Below are positions 55,392-64,000 of a stretch of 64,000 nt of DNA, piece by piece (position 1 is the first letter of the stretch; every line of letters begins with the position of its first letter). The stretch lies in contig NZ_JAAHTB010000001.1 in assembly GCF_010692745.1 (NCBI RefSeq), forward strand, positions 124,001 to 188,000. Direction: 5' to 3'. A program made the position numbers and the translations under genes. The stretch comes from Methylobacterium sp. BTF04 (GTDB taxonomy: Bacteria; Pseudomonadota; Alphaproteobacteria; Rhizobiales; Beijerinckiaceae). A model generated the notes under the pieces. The model saw only the letters and a list, made by a program, of their open reading frames with translations, searched no databases and had not been told where the DNA came from.

Positions 55392-55514
55392 CGCGTTCCC
55401 ATACCTTCCGCCTGCGCCCTTCGCCTGTGCGCCGGGCGTGCGCCCGCCAGAGGCTTGGGCAGAATGGGTAAAGACCGGGTTAACGAGGCGGGCGTGACTC
55501 GCCGTGTCGGCCGC

Positions 55515-55769
55515 TCAATGCACCGTCTCGTCGGAATCCGGGGCGAGGGTCACGGCTTCGGCGAAGGGAAATTCCAGCACCACCTCGCCCTCCGCATCGG
55601 TCACGACCAGGACCGCCCCGAGCAGGCGGGACGCCGTCTCGGCCTGCATCGCCGCCTGGGCGGTGTCACGGGCGACATCCCAGGCGTGGTCGGCATCGCG
55701 CAGCTCGGTGCCGGTGGGATCGGTGATGGTGTCGGCGCCGATCCGCGTGTGAAAGAAGTAGCGCGGCAT
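55515..55769 (-). CDS. DUF6894-like small protein
   Basis: 84 residues beginning MPRYFFHTRIGADTITDPTGTELRD, a pattern common in small alphaproteobacterial proteins of unknown function. The middle helix DARDHAWDVARDTAQAAM-like stretch and an acidic C-terminus follow. ATG 55769 gives the canonical start; ATG 55778 is 9 bp upstream. Cytoplasmic. Confidence 0.7.
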   Translation of the reverse strand: MPRYFFHTRIGADTITDPTGTELRDADHAWDVARDTAQAAMQAETASRLLGAVLVVTDAEGEVVLEFPFAEAVTLAPDSDETVH

Positions 55770-55850
55770 GGCATGCAAAGCCTGTTGCGGGGCAAAATCC
55801 GACTGCCGGACCTGTCCGACATCGCGATGCGTCCGGCGTCGAACAAACAG

Positions 55851-56175
55851 TGGCGTCCCCGGCAGGGCTCGAACCTGCGACCCCAGGTTTCATCCCACTT
55901 CGGCTTCCGCCGCCGTACCCCGTCAGAGGTCCGTTCGTGGTCTGGACTATCCCTCCACCATGGGCTCCGTGGAGCCGTTAGGTGCCGCCCGTCTAGTCTC
56001 TACACCTTCCCGCACGACCCGGAGGGGCGATGCGGGCTTGGCTCGGGATTGGCAGGCCCGCACGAGGCGACCCTTGAGCTTTCCCCGAATTTGAGCGGAT
56101 CCGCCGCGCGGTTTCCCCTCGCGACGCCCAATTGATCTAGGAAACCTGTGCTCTGTCCAGCTGAGCTACGGAGAC
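55851..56175 (-). tRNA. tRNA-Arg(CCU) interrupted by a group I intron
   Basis: Exon 1 (56175-56139, 37 nt) begins GTCTCCG and ends at the CCT anticodon; exon 2 (55890-55851, 40 nt) begins AAACCTG and ends with encoded CCA. Joined, they give a 77-nt cloverleaf: acceptor GTCTCCG/CGGGGAC, anticodon stem CAGGT/ACCTG with 7-base loop TTCCTAA, T arm GCAGG TTCGAGC CCTGC. The intron sits after anticodon base 36. tRNA-Arg(CCU) introns of this kind are known from Agrobacterium. Confidence 0.92.
55891..56138 (-). ncRNA. Group I intron in tRNA-Arg(CCU)
   Basis: 248 nt, no internal ORF. Exon 1 ends in U and the intron ends in G, as group I splicing needs. Conserved core pieces are visible on the minus strand: GTGTAGAGACTAGACGGG (P7/P3 side) and GGGATAGTCCAGACC (the other P7 side), matching the tRNA-intron class. 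The length equals that of the known Agrobacterium intron to within a few bases. Self-splicing is expected. Confidence 0.9.
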
Positions 56176-56317
56176 TCACCGCGGGTTCCCTAGCATCATC
56201 GTGGGAGGCCGCCAACCGCGCTGTGACGATCTTGCCGCAGCCCGGCATGAAGCGCGTCGCGACCGGGCGCTTTCCTTGTCTGAGGCCCCGTCGCCGCGCC
56301 ACACTGCGTTCTGCCTG

Positions 56318-57208
56318 ATGGCGGGCGGGAGGCGGTTCGTGGACCACGCGCATCGGCAAGTGGCAGAACATCGGCGAGCGGCAGCACGGCGCGCCTGCGT
56401 CGGGCCGCTGCGCGTCTTCGCGTGCGCCGGATTCGTTTGCACTGTCGTGCTGGCGTTGGTCTCGGCCGGTTCTCCGACGCTGGCCGCATCCCCCGCCGCG
56501 CCACCGGAGTGCAGGACGTCGCTCGCCCGGGACGACGTCCTGGCCGGGGTGGGCGCGCGGGGCGAACTCGTTCTCGCGTCGGGCTCCCGCGCCGTGCTCG
56601 ACGGCTTGCACTTGCCCGAGGCGCCGGACGCCGCGGCCGGCGCCGGCGCGTGGTTGGAGGGCCATCGCGGACGCACCCTCACCCTCGTCGCCCGCGGCGA
56701 AACCGACCGTTGGGGCCGCGCGCATGTGGATGCGACCACCGATCACTCCCTCGATCTTGCCGGTGGGCTCGTCGAGGCCGGCCTCGCCGCCGTCGCTGCC
56801 GGCGAGCGCGATGCCCTGTGCCGCCCGGCGCTGCTCGCCGTCGAAGCCGGCGCGCGCGGGGCTGGGCGAGGCGTCTGGAGCGCAACATTGCCGGAGGCCC
56901 GCGACGGGGCGGCCCTGCGCGCGCAGATCGGCCGGTTCGTCGTCGCGCACGGGCGCGTCCTCAACGTCGGCGAGCGCCCACGCCGGACCTATCTCAACTT
57001 CGCCCGGCGCGGCGAAGATGGGCTCACCGTAACCGTGTCGAAACGCACTTGGCGCCAGTTGCAGGAACGTGGTTTGAGTGCGACCGCGCTCAAGGGCCGG
57101 CGGGTCCGCGTGCGCGGTGTGGTTGAATCCTGGCGCGGACCTACCCTCGACATCGCGAGCGCGGACATGATCGAACTTCTGGACGAGGAGCGGGCGCCGC
57201 GGCGCTGA
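56318..57208 (+). CDS. Secreted thermonuclease (SNase)-like protein
   Basis: 296 residues. Long basic N-terminus, then a membrane/signal helix (about 34-56, VFACAGFVCTVVLALVSAGSP). The mature part resembles the staphylococcal nuclease fold: GSRAVLDGLHLPEAPDA, GRTLTLVARGETDRWGRAHVDA, DLAGGLVEAGLAAV and AGRGVWS. The catalytic Arg/Glu pattern of true nucleases is not clear, so enzymatic activity is uncertain. The M48 gene starts 5 bp later. Confidence 0.75.
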   Translation: MAGGRRFVDHAHRQVAEHRRAAARRACVGPLRVFACAGFVCTVVLALVSAGSPTLAASPAAPPECRTSLARDDVLAGVGARGELVLASGSRAVLDGLHLPEAPDAAAGAGAWLEGHRGRTLTLVARGETDRWGRAHVDATTDHSLDLAGGLVEAGLAAVAAGERDALCRPALLAVEAGARGAGRGVWSATLPEARDGAALRAQIGRFVVAHGRVLNVGERPRRTYLNFARRGEDGLTVTVSKRTWRQLQERGLSATALKGRRVRVRGVVESWRGPTLDIASADMIELLDEERAPRR

Positions 57209-57213
57209 ACGGC

Positions 57214-58722
57214 ATGAACGGGGGCCCGACACCAGAATCCTGCCCGACCACCCGGCGCCCAACGCGCCGGGCCTTGGCGCGCGCGCTGCCGCTGCTGGCG
57301 CCTCTCGTGGCGCTCTCGCTCTCGGGCTGCATCGCCGACCAGACCGGCGGCGTGGTCCAGCCGGCGGTGCTGCGGGTGCCGCCGGAAGCGCCCCGCACCA
57401 CGGGGCGCGAGCGCACGGCCTCGGATGCCGACCACGCCAAGCTCGTTGCCTCGTTCGGCGGCGAGTACAAGGCGCCCGCAACCCTCAAGCTCCTCACCGA
57501 GGTGACGGATCGGCTGGTGTCGGCCACGGAGCGGCCGGAGGAGACCTACGCGGTCACCCTGCTCGATTCTCCGGTGATCAACGCCTTCGCCCTTCCGAAC
57601 GGCCGGCTTTACGTCACCCGCGGCTTGCTGGCGCTGGCCAGCGACACTTCCGAGATCGCCGCGGTGCTCGCCCACGAGATCGCCCACGTCACCCTGCGGC
57701 ACGCCACGGCGCGGACCGAGCTGGCCCTGCGCTCGCAGCTGGTGAGCAAGGTGGTCGCCGACGTGCTCAACGACCCGGTCACCGGTGCGCAACTGCAGAG
57801 CCAGTCGAAATTCGCCCTCGCCCGATTCTCGCGCGAGCAGGAACTCGAGGCCGACGGCATCGGCGTGCGCACCCTGGCGCGGGCCGGCTACGACCCCTTC
57901 GGCGCCGGGCGTTTCCTGCATGCCCTCAACCGCACCACCGCGATGAAGACCGGCACCGGCATGGCGGGCGAGCCCGACATGCTGGCGACTCATCCGGGGA
58001 CCACCGAGCGCATCACCCTGGTGACCCGCGCCGCGCGGCTGATCGGCGCGCCCGGCCTCGGGGTCGATGAACGGGCCCGGTACCTGGCTGCCATCGACGG
58101 GATCGCCTACGGCGACAATCCCGGTGACGGGATCGTGCGCGGGCGCCGCTTTCTGCATCCGGGCCTCGGCATCGCCTTCGAGGTGCCGGACGGTTTCACC
58201 ATCGAGAACACCCGCAACGCGGTATTGGGGACCACCAACGAGGGCAGCCGCCGGCTGCTGTTCGACCAGGTCGAGAGCCATGACGGCCAGGGCCTCGAAG
58301 AGGTCCTCAAGGCGACCTGGAGCGACACCATCGAGGCCGGCTCCATCGAGAACCGCATGATCGGCGGCAACCCGGCGGTTACTGCCCTGTCACGGGGCAA
58401 GGACTGGACTTTCCGCCTGGCCGCGATCCGGGTCGGCGAAACCACGTTCCGAATGATCATGGCCGCCAAGGGCGCCACCGACCCCGACGTGCCGTTCCGC
58501 CGCTGGACCGAGAGCCTCTCGACGGTGAACCCAGCCGAGACCAAGGCCTTGCGGCCGTTACGGATCCAGGTGGTGACAGCGACCCCGGCCGACACTCTCG
58601 ACGCGCTGGCGCGGCGCATGCTGACCCCGGACCGGGCGCTGGATCGCTTCTTGGTGCTCAACGGCCTCGAACGCGGCGCGACCCTGCGGGCCGGCCAGGG
58701 CTACAAGCTCGTGGTCGAATAG
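57214..58722 (+). CDS. M48-family metalloprotease lipoprotein
   Basis: 502 residues. Lipobox LSGC (C39) suggests an outer-membrane or periplasmic lipoprotein. Zinc protease site HEIAH (154-158) with third ligand E212 in EADGIG. Accessory regions include NAFALPNGRLYVTRGLL. The C-terminus (TPADTLDALARRML, VLNGLERGATLRAGQGYKLV) is LysM-like and could bind peptidoglycan. This is the BepA/LoiP-type quality-control class. Follows the SNase-like gene by 5 bp. Confidence 0.92.
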   Translation: MNGGPTPESCPTTRRPTRRALARALPLLAPLVALSLSGCIADQTGGVVQPAVLRVPPEAPRTTGRERTASDADHAKLVASFGGEYKAPATLKLLTEVTDRLVSATERPEETYAVTLLDSPVINAFALPNGRLYVTRGLLALASDTSEIAAVLAHEIAHVTLRHATARTELALRSQLVSKVVADVLNDPVTGAQLQSQSKFALARFSREQELEADGIGVRTLARAGYDPFGAGRFLHALNRTTAMKTGTGMAGEPDMLATHPGTTERITLVTRAARLIGAPGLGVDERARYLAAIDGIAYGDNPGDGIVRGRRFLHPGLGIAFEVPDGFTIENTRNAVLGTTNEGSRRLLFDQVESHDGQGLEEVLKATWSDTIEAGSIENRMIGGNPAVTALSRGKDWTFRLAAIRVGETTFRMIMAAKGATDPDVPFRRWTESLSTVNPAETKALRPLRIQVVTATPADTLDALARRMLTPDRALDRFLVLNGLERGATLRAGQGYKLVVE

Positions 58723-59165
58723 CTCGAAGAGCGGGCTCTCGAAGCCCATCGCTTGAGTCATACGCTGTGCTGGGCCGGGTCAAACGCGGAAGAGCGCTGG
58801 GCCTGCGCCAACTTCAATTCTGGTGATTTCGAATGGGCTGCCCGGAGGAGATGCCGGCTGTGGTGGCGGTTTGACGTGGCGGTTTGAGTTTGGCATGCGT
58901 TCGGCGACGCCCGTGGCGGCCGCGAGGGGGCTGTGGCCCGATCCTCCCGATCTCGTGGGCCCGACGTCGCTCGATTTTGAAACGCGCAACCGGACCGGGT
59001 GAGGCATTCCCGCGTGCGTATATCCAGTTGTGCGCCGTCCAGAGACATAAACTCATGCAACGATGCGCCGGAGCTCTCCATGTCCTATAAACATAATTTT
59101 CAGATAACTGATGCTATATACTTATAAATTAGTAAAATTATCTAAATACAGAGCGGAGATTTTTC
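58723..59165. other. Intergenic region with a sharp GC drop
   Basis: About 440 bp without a supported gene. The first 350 bp are GC-rich; from about 59085 the DNA turns strongly AT-rich (TATAAACATAATTT, CTTATAAATTAGTAAAATT), ending in a GGAG ribosome binding site at 59155-59158 for the next gene. The AT-rich part is probably its promoter. Confidence 0.6.
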
Positions 59166-62100
59166 GTGAAGAATAAAATCTTTGATAAAGCTTCCGATCT
59201 GATAAAAAGTATTTATCCCAAAAGAAAATCAGGCGACAAGCGTCTCAACAAGATTCGCGGGTTTATCGATGCGGAATGGTACAGAAATACATACTCCGAT
59301 ATAGATTTTGATCTGATCGAACCGGCAGCGCATTATCTGACCGTCGGAGCGCAACAGGGCCGCTGGCCACATGCACTCTTCGATACGGATTGGTACATTC
59401 AGCAAACACCCGAACTCCAAAACAGCACCCTGAATCCGCTTCTCTATTTCCTTGAAAATAGCGATCAAAGTACAAGTGCTCATCCACTCTTTGACGGGAA
59501 GTGGTATCTGGAGAAATATCCCGACGTCAGGGTGAGTGGCCAGAAAGCACTGAAACATTACATTCGGCATGGGGCGAAAGAGCGTCGTAGCCCCCACCCG
59601 CTCTTCGATGTCGAATCGTATTACTTGCATAATACGGACCAGTATTTCGATAATCCCTTGATGCATTATTTATCGGGACAGGGCACCCATCCACATCCTC
59701 TCTTCGATGAGGTCTACTATCGCCAGCAGATTGGCACTCTGGATTTTTACAATACCCCTTTGTTGATGCACTTCGTCGTGCGCGGTGCGGCGGCGGGATA
59801 CAATCCGAATCCGTTCTTCGATTGCGCCTGGTATATCAGTAATCACGAAAATCTGCAGGAAACCGGTGAGAACCCGCTTGTCCATTTTCTCCGTGCCGGC
59901 GTGCAGGAAGGCCGCGATCCGCATCCGCTGTTCGACCTGGATTGGTATCTCTTCGCAAACCCCGATGTCGCGCGCAGGGGCGTCAATCCGCTGCAGCATT
60001 TCCTGGCTTCCGGACAGGGGGAGGGTCGGCGGTGCCGTCCGGCAGATGCGACAGATGAAAACTGCGCCGTCCTAGACATTCCCTATGAAATTCGGCGAAG
60101 CCCGACCAACCTCAAGAACCGCGACGTCTGCGTCTTTGTTACGTATTCCCGCGATGGGGTGATCGCTCCTCATACGCAGATCTATGTCGAGGCGCTGCAG
60201 GCCAACGATGTGGATGTCGTTCTCACGATCGTTACGGATGGTCTCGACAGAGAACTGCCGTCTTTTACAGAGACGGTCGCCGGCCTCGTCGTGCGGATCA
60301 ATCACGGTTGGGATTTTGCTGCCTGGGCGACCGTTCTATCCGCTATTCCGGAGGTATGGCTTGCCAGATCTCTCATCCTGACGAACGATAGCATCTTCGG
60401 CCCCACCGATGCGGATCGCTTCCGAATCCTGATGGACCGGGTGCGCAGCAGTAGCGCCGACGTCATCGCACTCACGGACAGTCATCAGGTGCAACCACAC
60501 CTGATGAGCTATTTCAGTGTTCTCAAAAACGAAGCATTAAAATCTAAAGTAATTCGTAGTTTTTGGAATAATATACGCAGTATTCGCAATAAACAAACAG
60601 TGATAAATCAGTATGAAATAACTTCCCTTTCATTGGTTAACGAGGCTGAACTCAAACACGAGGTCTTTTTTCCGACCAAAAAGCGCTTCGATCGTGCACG
60701 GAACCCGACCCTCGAGAACTGGCGCGAACTGCTGGAGAGTGGCTTTCCTTTCCTTAAGGTGCAGCTCCTGAGGGATCGCTTGACCCAATCCGATACGTCG
60801 GGTTGGCAGACCCTGATTGCTGGAAATGCGACGTTGCGGACGGCCATCGCCACATACCTCGAAACATCGCGCGGCCAGAGCAAGATTCTCGTCGACAATC
60901 GGCCGGTGCCCGGCCCCCGCAAGCGGTTCAAGCGCAGCAAAGGCCTGACGACGTTTTATGGCGCTGTGCAGAGCACGCGACCGACAAAGCGGACCGATCT
61001 ATGCCTGGAAGTGCCTTTCCGCGCACCCGTCGATTCGGCCGCGTTGCCGGCCAAGGTCGCGGCGCTGGTCCACATTTTCTATCCGGACATGTGTACCGAG
61101 ATTCGCGTAGCGCTCGCCAACATTCCCACGCAGGCCGACCTGTTCATCTCGACTGATACGGCCGCCAAGAAAGTCGCGATCGAGCAAAGTTTCCTCGGCT
61201 TCGCCGGCGATGTCACCGTCACGGTGTTTCCAAATATCGGCCGCGATGTCGCGCCGATGATCGTGGGGTATTCATCCGTCTTCGAGAACTATGACATCTT
61301 CCTCCACATTCATTCGAAACAGTCTCCGCACGCTACGCGCTTGGCGGAGTGGCGGCCGTTTCTCATCGATAACCTCCTCGGATCGCCCGAGATCGTCTCC
61401 TCTATCCTTGCATTGCTGACGCAGACCGAGGTCGGCATCGTCTTCTCCGATCATTTCGAACCGGTTCGCAGCCTGCTCAACTGGGGCGGGAACTATGATC
61501 GCGCGCGGCACCTTCTCGGCCGGGCCGGCATCGACATCAGTAAGGATCTCGTGCTCGACTTTCCGTCGAGTTCCTTTTTCTGGGGCCGGTGCGATGCGAT
61601 GCGCCCCCTGCTTGATCTTGGACTGGACTGGAAGGACTTCGACCCTGAAGCCGGGCAGGTGGACGGGACTCTCGCCCACGCCATCGAGCGCTCGATCCTG
61701 TATCTGGCCGAGTCGCGAGGCTACTCATGGGCGAAGGTCGGGCGGTCGGGTCACGTCTTGGCCAGCCGGCTCGTCCCGGCCTGGAATGCAAAGGACGTCT
61801 CGCGGATCCACCAGCGTCTGCTCGGCAATCGCCTGCCGCCACTCGCCGACCGCAGTCTGACATCCGAACTCATTTCAATCAGCACCAAGCCGGATCGGCA
61901 GACGACGCGTCCGCGGTTCAACCTGATTATCCCGACGCTCGCGCCAGAGCATATCTTTGGCGGTATCACGACGGCCGTTCGGATCTTCGAGGAAATTTCC
62001 GTATCGCTCGGGTCGGATTACGATCTCAGGATCATCTGTCAGTCCCTGCCGCTCGACCTCCATGCGATGATCGGGTTTCCGGAATACAGGCTGGTGCCGA

Positions 62101-63032
62101 TCGGGACGAAGGACGATTATCCAAAAGTGATCGTCGATGTAACCGATCAGGAAAGTGGCGAGCTCAGTATTCGGGAAGGAGATATATTCTTTGCGACCGC
62201 TTGGTGGACGGCTGTCGTGGCGTTCGATTTTCAAAAAAAGCAGAAAACCTATTTTGGCCAGGAAAAGCGTGTAATTTACCTCATTCAAGATCACGAACCA
62301 GACTTCTATGGCTGGTCGGCGCAGTATGGTCTCGCCCAGCAGACATACAGCCATGGCGCGAATATGATCGCTCTCATCAATTCGGAGGAGCTGTCGTCGT
62401 TCATGACCGGCATGTATCAGATCCACGATGCGTACGTGGTCCGCTTCAAACTCAATCCGAAGATCGGCAAGAGTCTGAAGCCGATGCCGCGCGAGCGGAT
62501 CATCTGCATCTACGGACGGCCTGGTACGCCGCGCAATGCCTTCCCGCTCCTCTGTGCCGGCATCAACCGCTGGCAGCAGAATGATCCCGAGCGTGCCCGC
62601 ATCTGGCACATCGTGGCGGCGGGAGAAACTTTCTCTTTGGACCTCGCGGGCTCGATCGCGAACCTGTCCGTTGCCGGCAAGCTGACCCTCGATGCCTACG
62701 GCGAGCTTCTTTCCAAGGCCTCTGTCGGCATCTCGCTGATGCTGTCCCCGCATCCGAGCTATCCGCCGCTCGAAATGGCCTCGGCCGGACTCCAGACCAT
62801 TACCAACGGGTTCGCCTCAAAAGATCTTTCGCTGAGAAGTCCGAATGTAATCAGCATTCAGCACGTCACTGCCGATGCGCTCGCAACTGCCCTGGAAGAA
62901 GCGGTAGCGCGCGCCGAGGAAGGCATCGGCCAAGTTGTCGGCGGATCTCCGATTGCGGAGTTGCCGTGCCCTATCCCCGATTTTGACGCCGCCACGCTGG
63001 CACAGCGAATCCGTGGCATGACTGCGGTCTGA
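59166..63032 (+). CDS. Giant glycan synthase: FD-WY repeats, RgpF-like and WsaF-like glycosyltransferase
   Basis: 1288 residues from GTG 59166. Residues 33-290 are seven repeats of about 38 aa, each opening with a (L/F)(I/F)D..WY motif (33, 71, 108, 146, 179, 217, 255) and often HPLFD. Then a rhamnan-synthesis-F-like region in two halves (about 300-560 with INHGWDFAAW and LTNDSIFGPTD; about 625-890 with NIGRDVAPMIVGY and LHIHSKQSPH). The C-terminus (about 915-1280) is a WsaF-like GT4 (IFGGITTAVRIFEEIS, YLIQDHEPDFYGWSAQY, SHPSYPPLEMASAGL-like). Likely surface-glycan (rhamnan) synthesis. AT-rich 5' half suggests transfer. Confidence 0.85.
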   Translation: MKNKIFDKASDLIKSIYPKRKSGDKRLNKIRGFIDAEWYRNTYSDIDFDLIEPAAHYLTVGAQQGRWPHALFDTDWYIQQTPELQNSTLNPLLYFLENSDQSTSAHPLFDGKWYLEKYPDVRVSGQKALKHYIRHGAKERRSPHPLFDVESYYLHNTDQYFDNPLMHYLSGQGTHPHPLFDEVYYRQQIGTLDFYNTPLLMHFVVRGAAAGYNPNPFFDCAWYISNHENLQETGENPLVHFLRAGVQEGRDPHPLFDLDWYLFANPDVARRGVNPLQHFLASGQGEGRRCRPADATDENCAVLDIPYEIRRSPTNLKNRDVCVFVTYSRDGVIAPHTQIYVEALQANDVDVVLTIVTDGLDRELPSFTETVAGLVVRINHGWDFAAWATVLSAIPEVWLARSLILTNDSIFGPTDADRFRILMDRVRSSSADVIALTDSHQVQPHLMSYFSVLKNEALKSKVIRSFWNNIRSIRNKQTVINQYEITSLSLVNEAELKHEVFFPTKKRFDRARNPTLENWRELLESGFPFLKVQLLRDRLTQSDTSGWQTLIAGNATLRTAIATYLETSRGQSKILVDNRPVPGPRKRFKRSKGLTTFYGAVQSTRPTKRTDLCLEVPFRAPVDSAALPAKVAALVHIFYPDMCTEIRVALANIPTQADLFISTDTAAKKVAIEQSFLGFAGDVTVTVFPNIGRDVAPMIVGYSSVFENYDIFLHIHSKQSPHATRLAEWRPFLIDNLLGSPEIVSSILALLTQTEVGIVFSDHFEPVRSLLNWGGNYDRARHLLGRAGIDISKDLVLDFPSSSFFWGRCDAMRPLLDLGLDWKDFDPEAGQVDGTLAHAIERSILYLAESRGYSWAKVGRSGHVLASRLVPAWNAKDVSRIHQRLLGNRLPPLADRSLTSELISISTKPDRQTTRPRFNLIIPTLAPEHIFGGITTAVRIFEEISVSLGSDYDLRIICQSLPLDLHAMIGFPEYRLVPIGTKDDYPKVIVDVTDQESGELSIREGDIFFATAWWTAVVAFDFQKKQKTYFGQEKRVIYLIQDHEPDFYGWSAQYGLAQQTYSHGANMIALINSEELSSFMTGMYQIHDAYVVRFKLNPKIGKSLKPMPRERIICIYGRPGTPRNAFPLLCAGINRWQQNDPERARIWHIVAAGETFSLDLAGSIANLSVAGKLTLDAYGELLSKASVGISLMLSPHPSYPPLEMASAGLQTITNGFASKDLSLRSPNVISIQHVTADALATALEEAVARAEEGIGQVVGGSPIAELPCPIPDFDAATLAQRIRGMTAV

Positions 63033-63397
63033 TATCGCCACGCTTTCGAACTGGGGTGATGAGGGTAATCACCTTCGTTCGGATGTGGCAGCGGGTAGGG
63101 GCCATCGTGAAGATTTCTGGTCGGTGCCGACAAGCCGGTGACGGTGATGCTCCGGGATGGACGGTGGTTTCAGTCAGGGCGTCCGACGCCGTGGAACGCA
63201 CAAGACCAGCCCCGGCAGCCATCCGGTTGTGGGCAATATCATCGCCCGCAACACATTGATCCGTAACGGGTAAACACCGACCTGTGACCTCGTAGCCATT
63301 ACCCCGCGGGGCAAAATCCGCCATCCTGGGCGAATCCTTCCGGCGTCCGCCACGACCACCATCGTGGGACGAGACCGGATTCGCGTTGAGACGGCCC
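63033..63397. other. Intergenic region, no gene recognised
   Basis: About 365 bp. Open frames here on either strand are shadows without family features. No terminator, repeat or promoter was clear. Confidence 0.5.
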
Positions 63398-64000
63398 ATG
63401 TTCGATACCCTCGCGAGCTTCCTCGACCGGACGAGTCTTTCGCCCCACGGCATCTGCTTGCTCTGGCGGCCGGAATTGATCTGGACCCATGTGGTCTCGG
63501 ACTTCGTGATCGCGCTCGCCTACTTCACCATCCCGGCGGCACTGGGCGTCTTCGTCACCCGGCGCCGCGACGTGGTGTTCGGGTGGATGTTCTGGGCGTT
63601 CGCACTCTTCATCTTCGCCTGCGGCACCACGCACCTCTTCTCGATCTGGACCCTGTGGGTGCCGGATTATGCGGCCGAGGCCGTGGTGAAAGCGCTCACC
63701 GCCCTCGCTTCTCTGGTGACCGCGGTTTTGCTCTGGGTGCTCCTGCCGAAAGCGCTCGCCCTGCCCTCTCCCGAGCAGCTGCGGCAGGCCAATGCCGAAC
63801 TCGTCGCCCGGGTGGGCGAGCGCGATGCGGCGCTCGCCGCCCTGCGCGAGGTGATCGCCGAGCGCGACAAGGCCGAAGACATGCTGCGCCAGACCCAGAA
63901 GATGGAGGCGATCGGCGCGCTGACCGGCGGCGTGGCCCACGATTTCAACAACCTCCTCGGCATCGTCATCGGCAATCTCGATCGGATCGAGCGTACCTTG
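63398..64000 (+). CDS. Sensor histidine kinase with ethylene-receptor-like membrane domain (3' end missing)
   Basis: 201 codons to the window edge. Three membrane helices (about 30-50, 60-80 and 90-115) match the ethylene-binding domain of plant ETR1 and Synechocystis SynEtr1. D35, Y42, I45, P46, C75 and H79 occupy the same spacing as ETR1 D25, Y32, I35, P36, C65 and H69, the copper/ethylene site. A coiled coil follows, then a HisKA domain with H181 in [14 protein letters not shown]-binding and any receiver domain lie outside the window. Ligand binding is predicted, not shown. Confidence 0.88.
   Translation, partial: MFDTLASFLDRTSLSPHGICLLWRPELIWTHVVSDFVIALAYFTIPAALGVFVTRRRDVVFGWMFWAFALFIFACGTTHLFSIWTLWVPDYAAEAVVKALTALASLVTAVLLWVLLPKALALPSPEQLRQANAELVARVGERDAALAALREVIAERDKAEDMLRQTQKMEAIGALTGGVAHDFNNLLGIVIGNLDRIERTL

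Noticed and set aside
56000..57481. 493-residue leftward frame over the intron, SNase-like and M48 genes
   Set aside because: Composition is that of an antisense shadow, and it crosses a tRNA intron and two well-supported genes.

Overview
The window is high-GC DNA from an alphaproteobacterium of the Hyphomicrobiales (Rhizobiales) type. A Methylobacterium-like host is the best guess, but no rRNA is present to confirm it. The evidence is gene content and order: an ALAS-type hemA; murA-DUF2948-hisD-UPF0262-phosphatase; dnaQ-coaE-aroE-maf-kinase/pyrophosphorylase facing hemE-hemJ; hisZ-hisG; a Bat/Mox-type vWA cluster; and a tRNA-Arg(CCU) split by a group I intron.

Layout. 1-1656: end of a sulfate importer operon (cysW, cysA). 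1730-4462: three co-oriented coiled-coil proteins. 4736-5871: two small membrane proteins. 5916-7660: an AT-richer insert holding a discoidin-like/fucosyltransferase-like fusion. 7775-11394: divergent opgG and opgH for periplasmic glucans. 11420-15663: a secreted protein, a trans-sulfuration PLP enzyme, TspO, hemA and a small repeat protein. 15830-21432: murA, the hisD cluster and an NlpC/P60 hydrolase. 21639-24548: hypothetical, SDR, MgtC and a fluoroacetate-dehalogenase-type hydrolase. 24828-32472: a seven-gene MoxR/DUF58/vWA/TPR/BatD run, then a class A beta-lactamase. 32553-35774: secreted protein, panC, a PHB-depolymerase-type esterase and an RHH regulator with a perfect palindrome upstream. 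35890-41046: dnaQ, coaE, aroE, a CDF exporter, maf, a small Cys-rich protein and the kinase/pyrophosphorylase, all leftward. 41047-41564: a probable chromosomal origin. 41565-46906: hemE, hemJ, an LprI-like protein, hisG, hisZ, hemH. 47020-54837: methyltransferase, 5'-nucleotidase, ung, secreted protein, HWE sensor kinase, trmB, metK. 54981-58722: XRE regulator, DUF6894-like protein, the intron-split tRNA-Arg, a secreted nuclease-fold protein and an M48 lipoprotein. 59166-63032: a 1288-residue multidomain glycan synthase with an AT-rich 5' end. 63398-64000: the start of a sensor kinase with an ethylene-receptor-like membrane domain.

How it fits together. Four heme genes (hemA, hemE, hemJ, hemH) lie within about 33 kb. 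Genes left of the origin candidate run away from it leftward, and hemE-hemJ run rightward, as in Caulobacter and Rickettsia. The origin candidate holds a perfect DnaA box, a perfect TTAA-N7-TTAA CtrA motif, five GANTC sites and an AT-rich imperfect palindrome.

The points most worth a second look are the origin, the tRNA-Arg group I intron, the ethylene-receptor-like kinase (all six key residues at exact spacing), the two AT-rich glycan-synthesis fusions, and the RHH operator. Short tandem duplications (15-21 bp period) recur at genes and between genes across the window. No insertion sequence or CRISPR array was seen.
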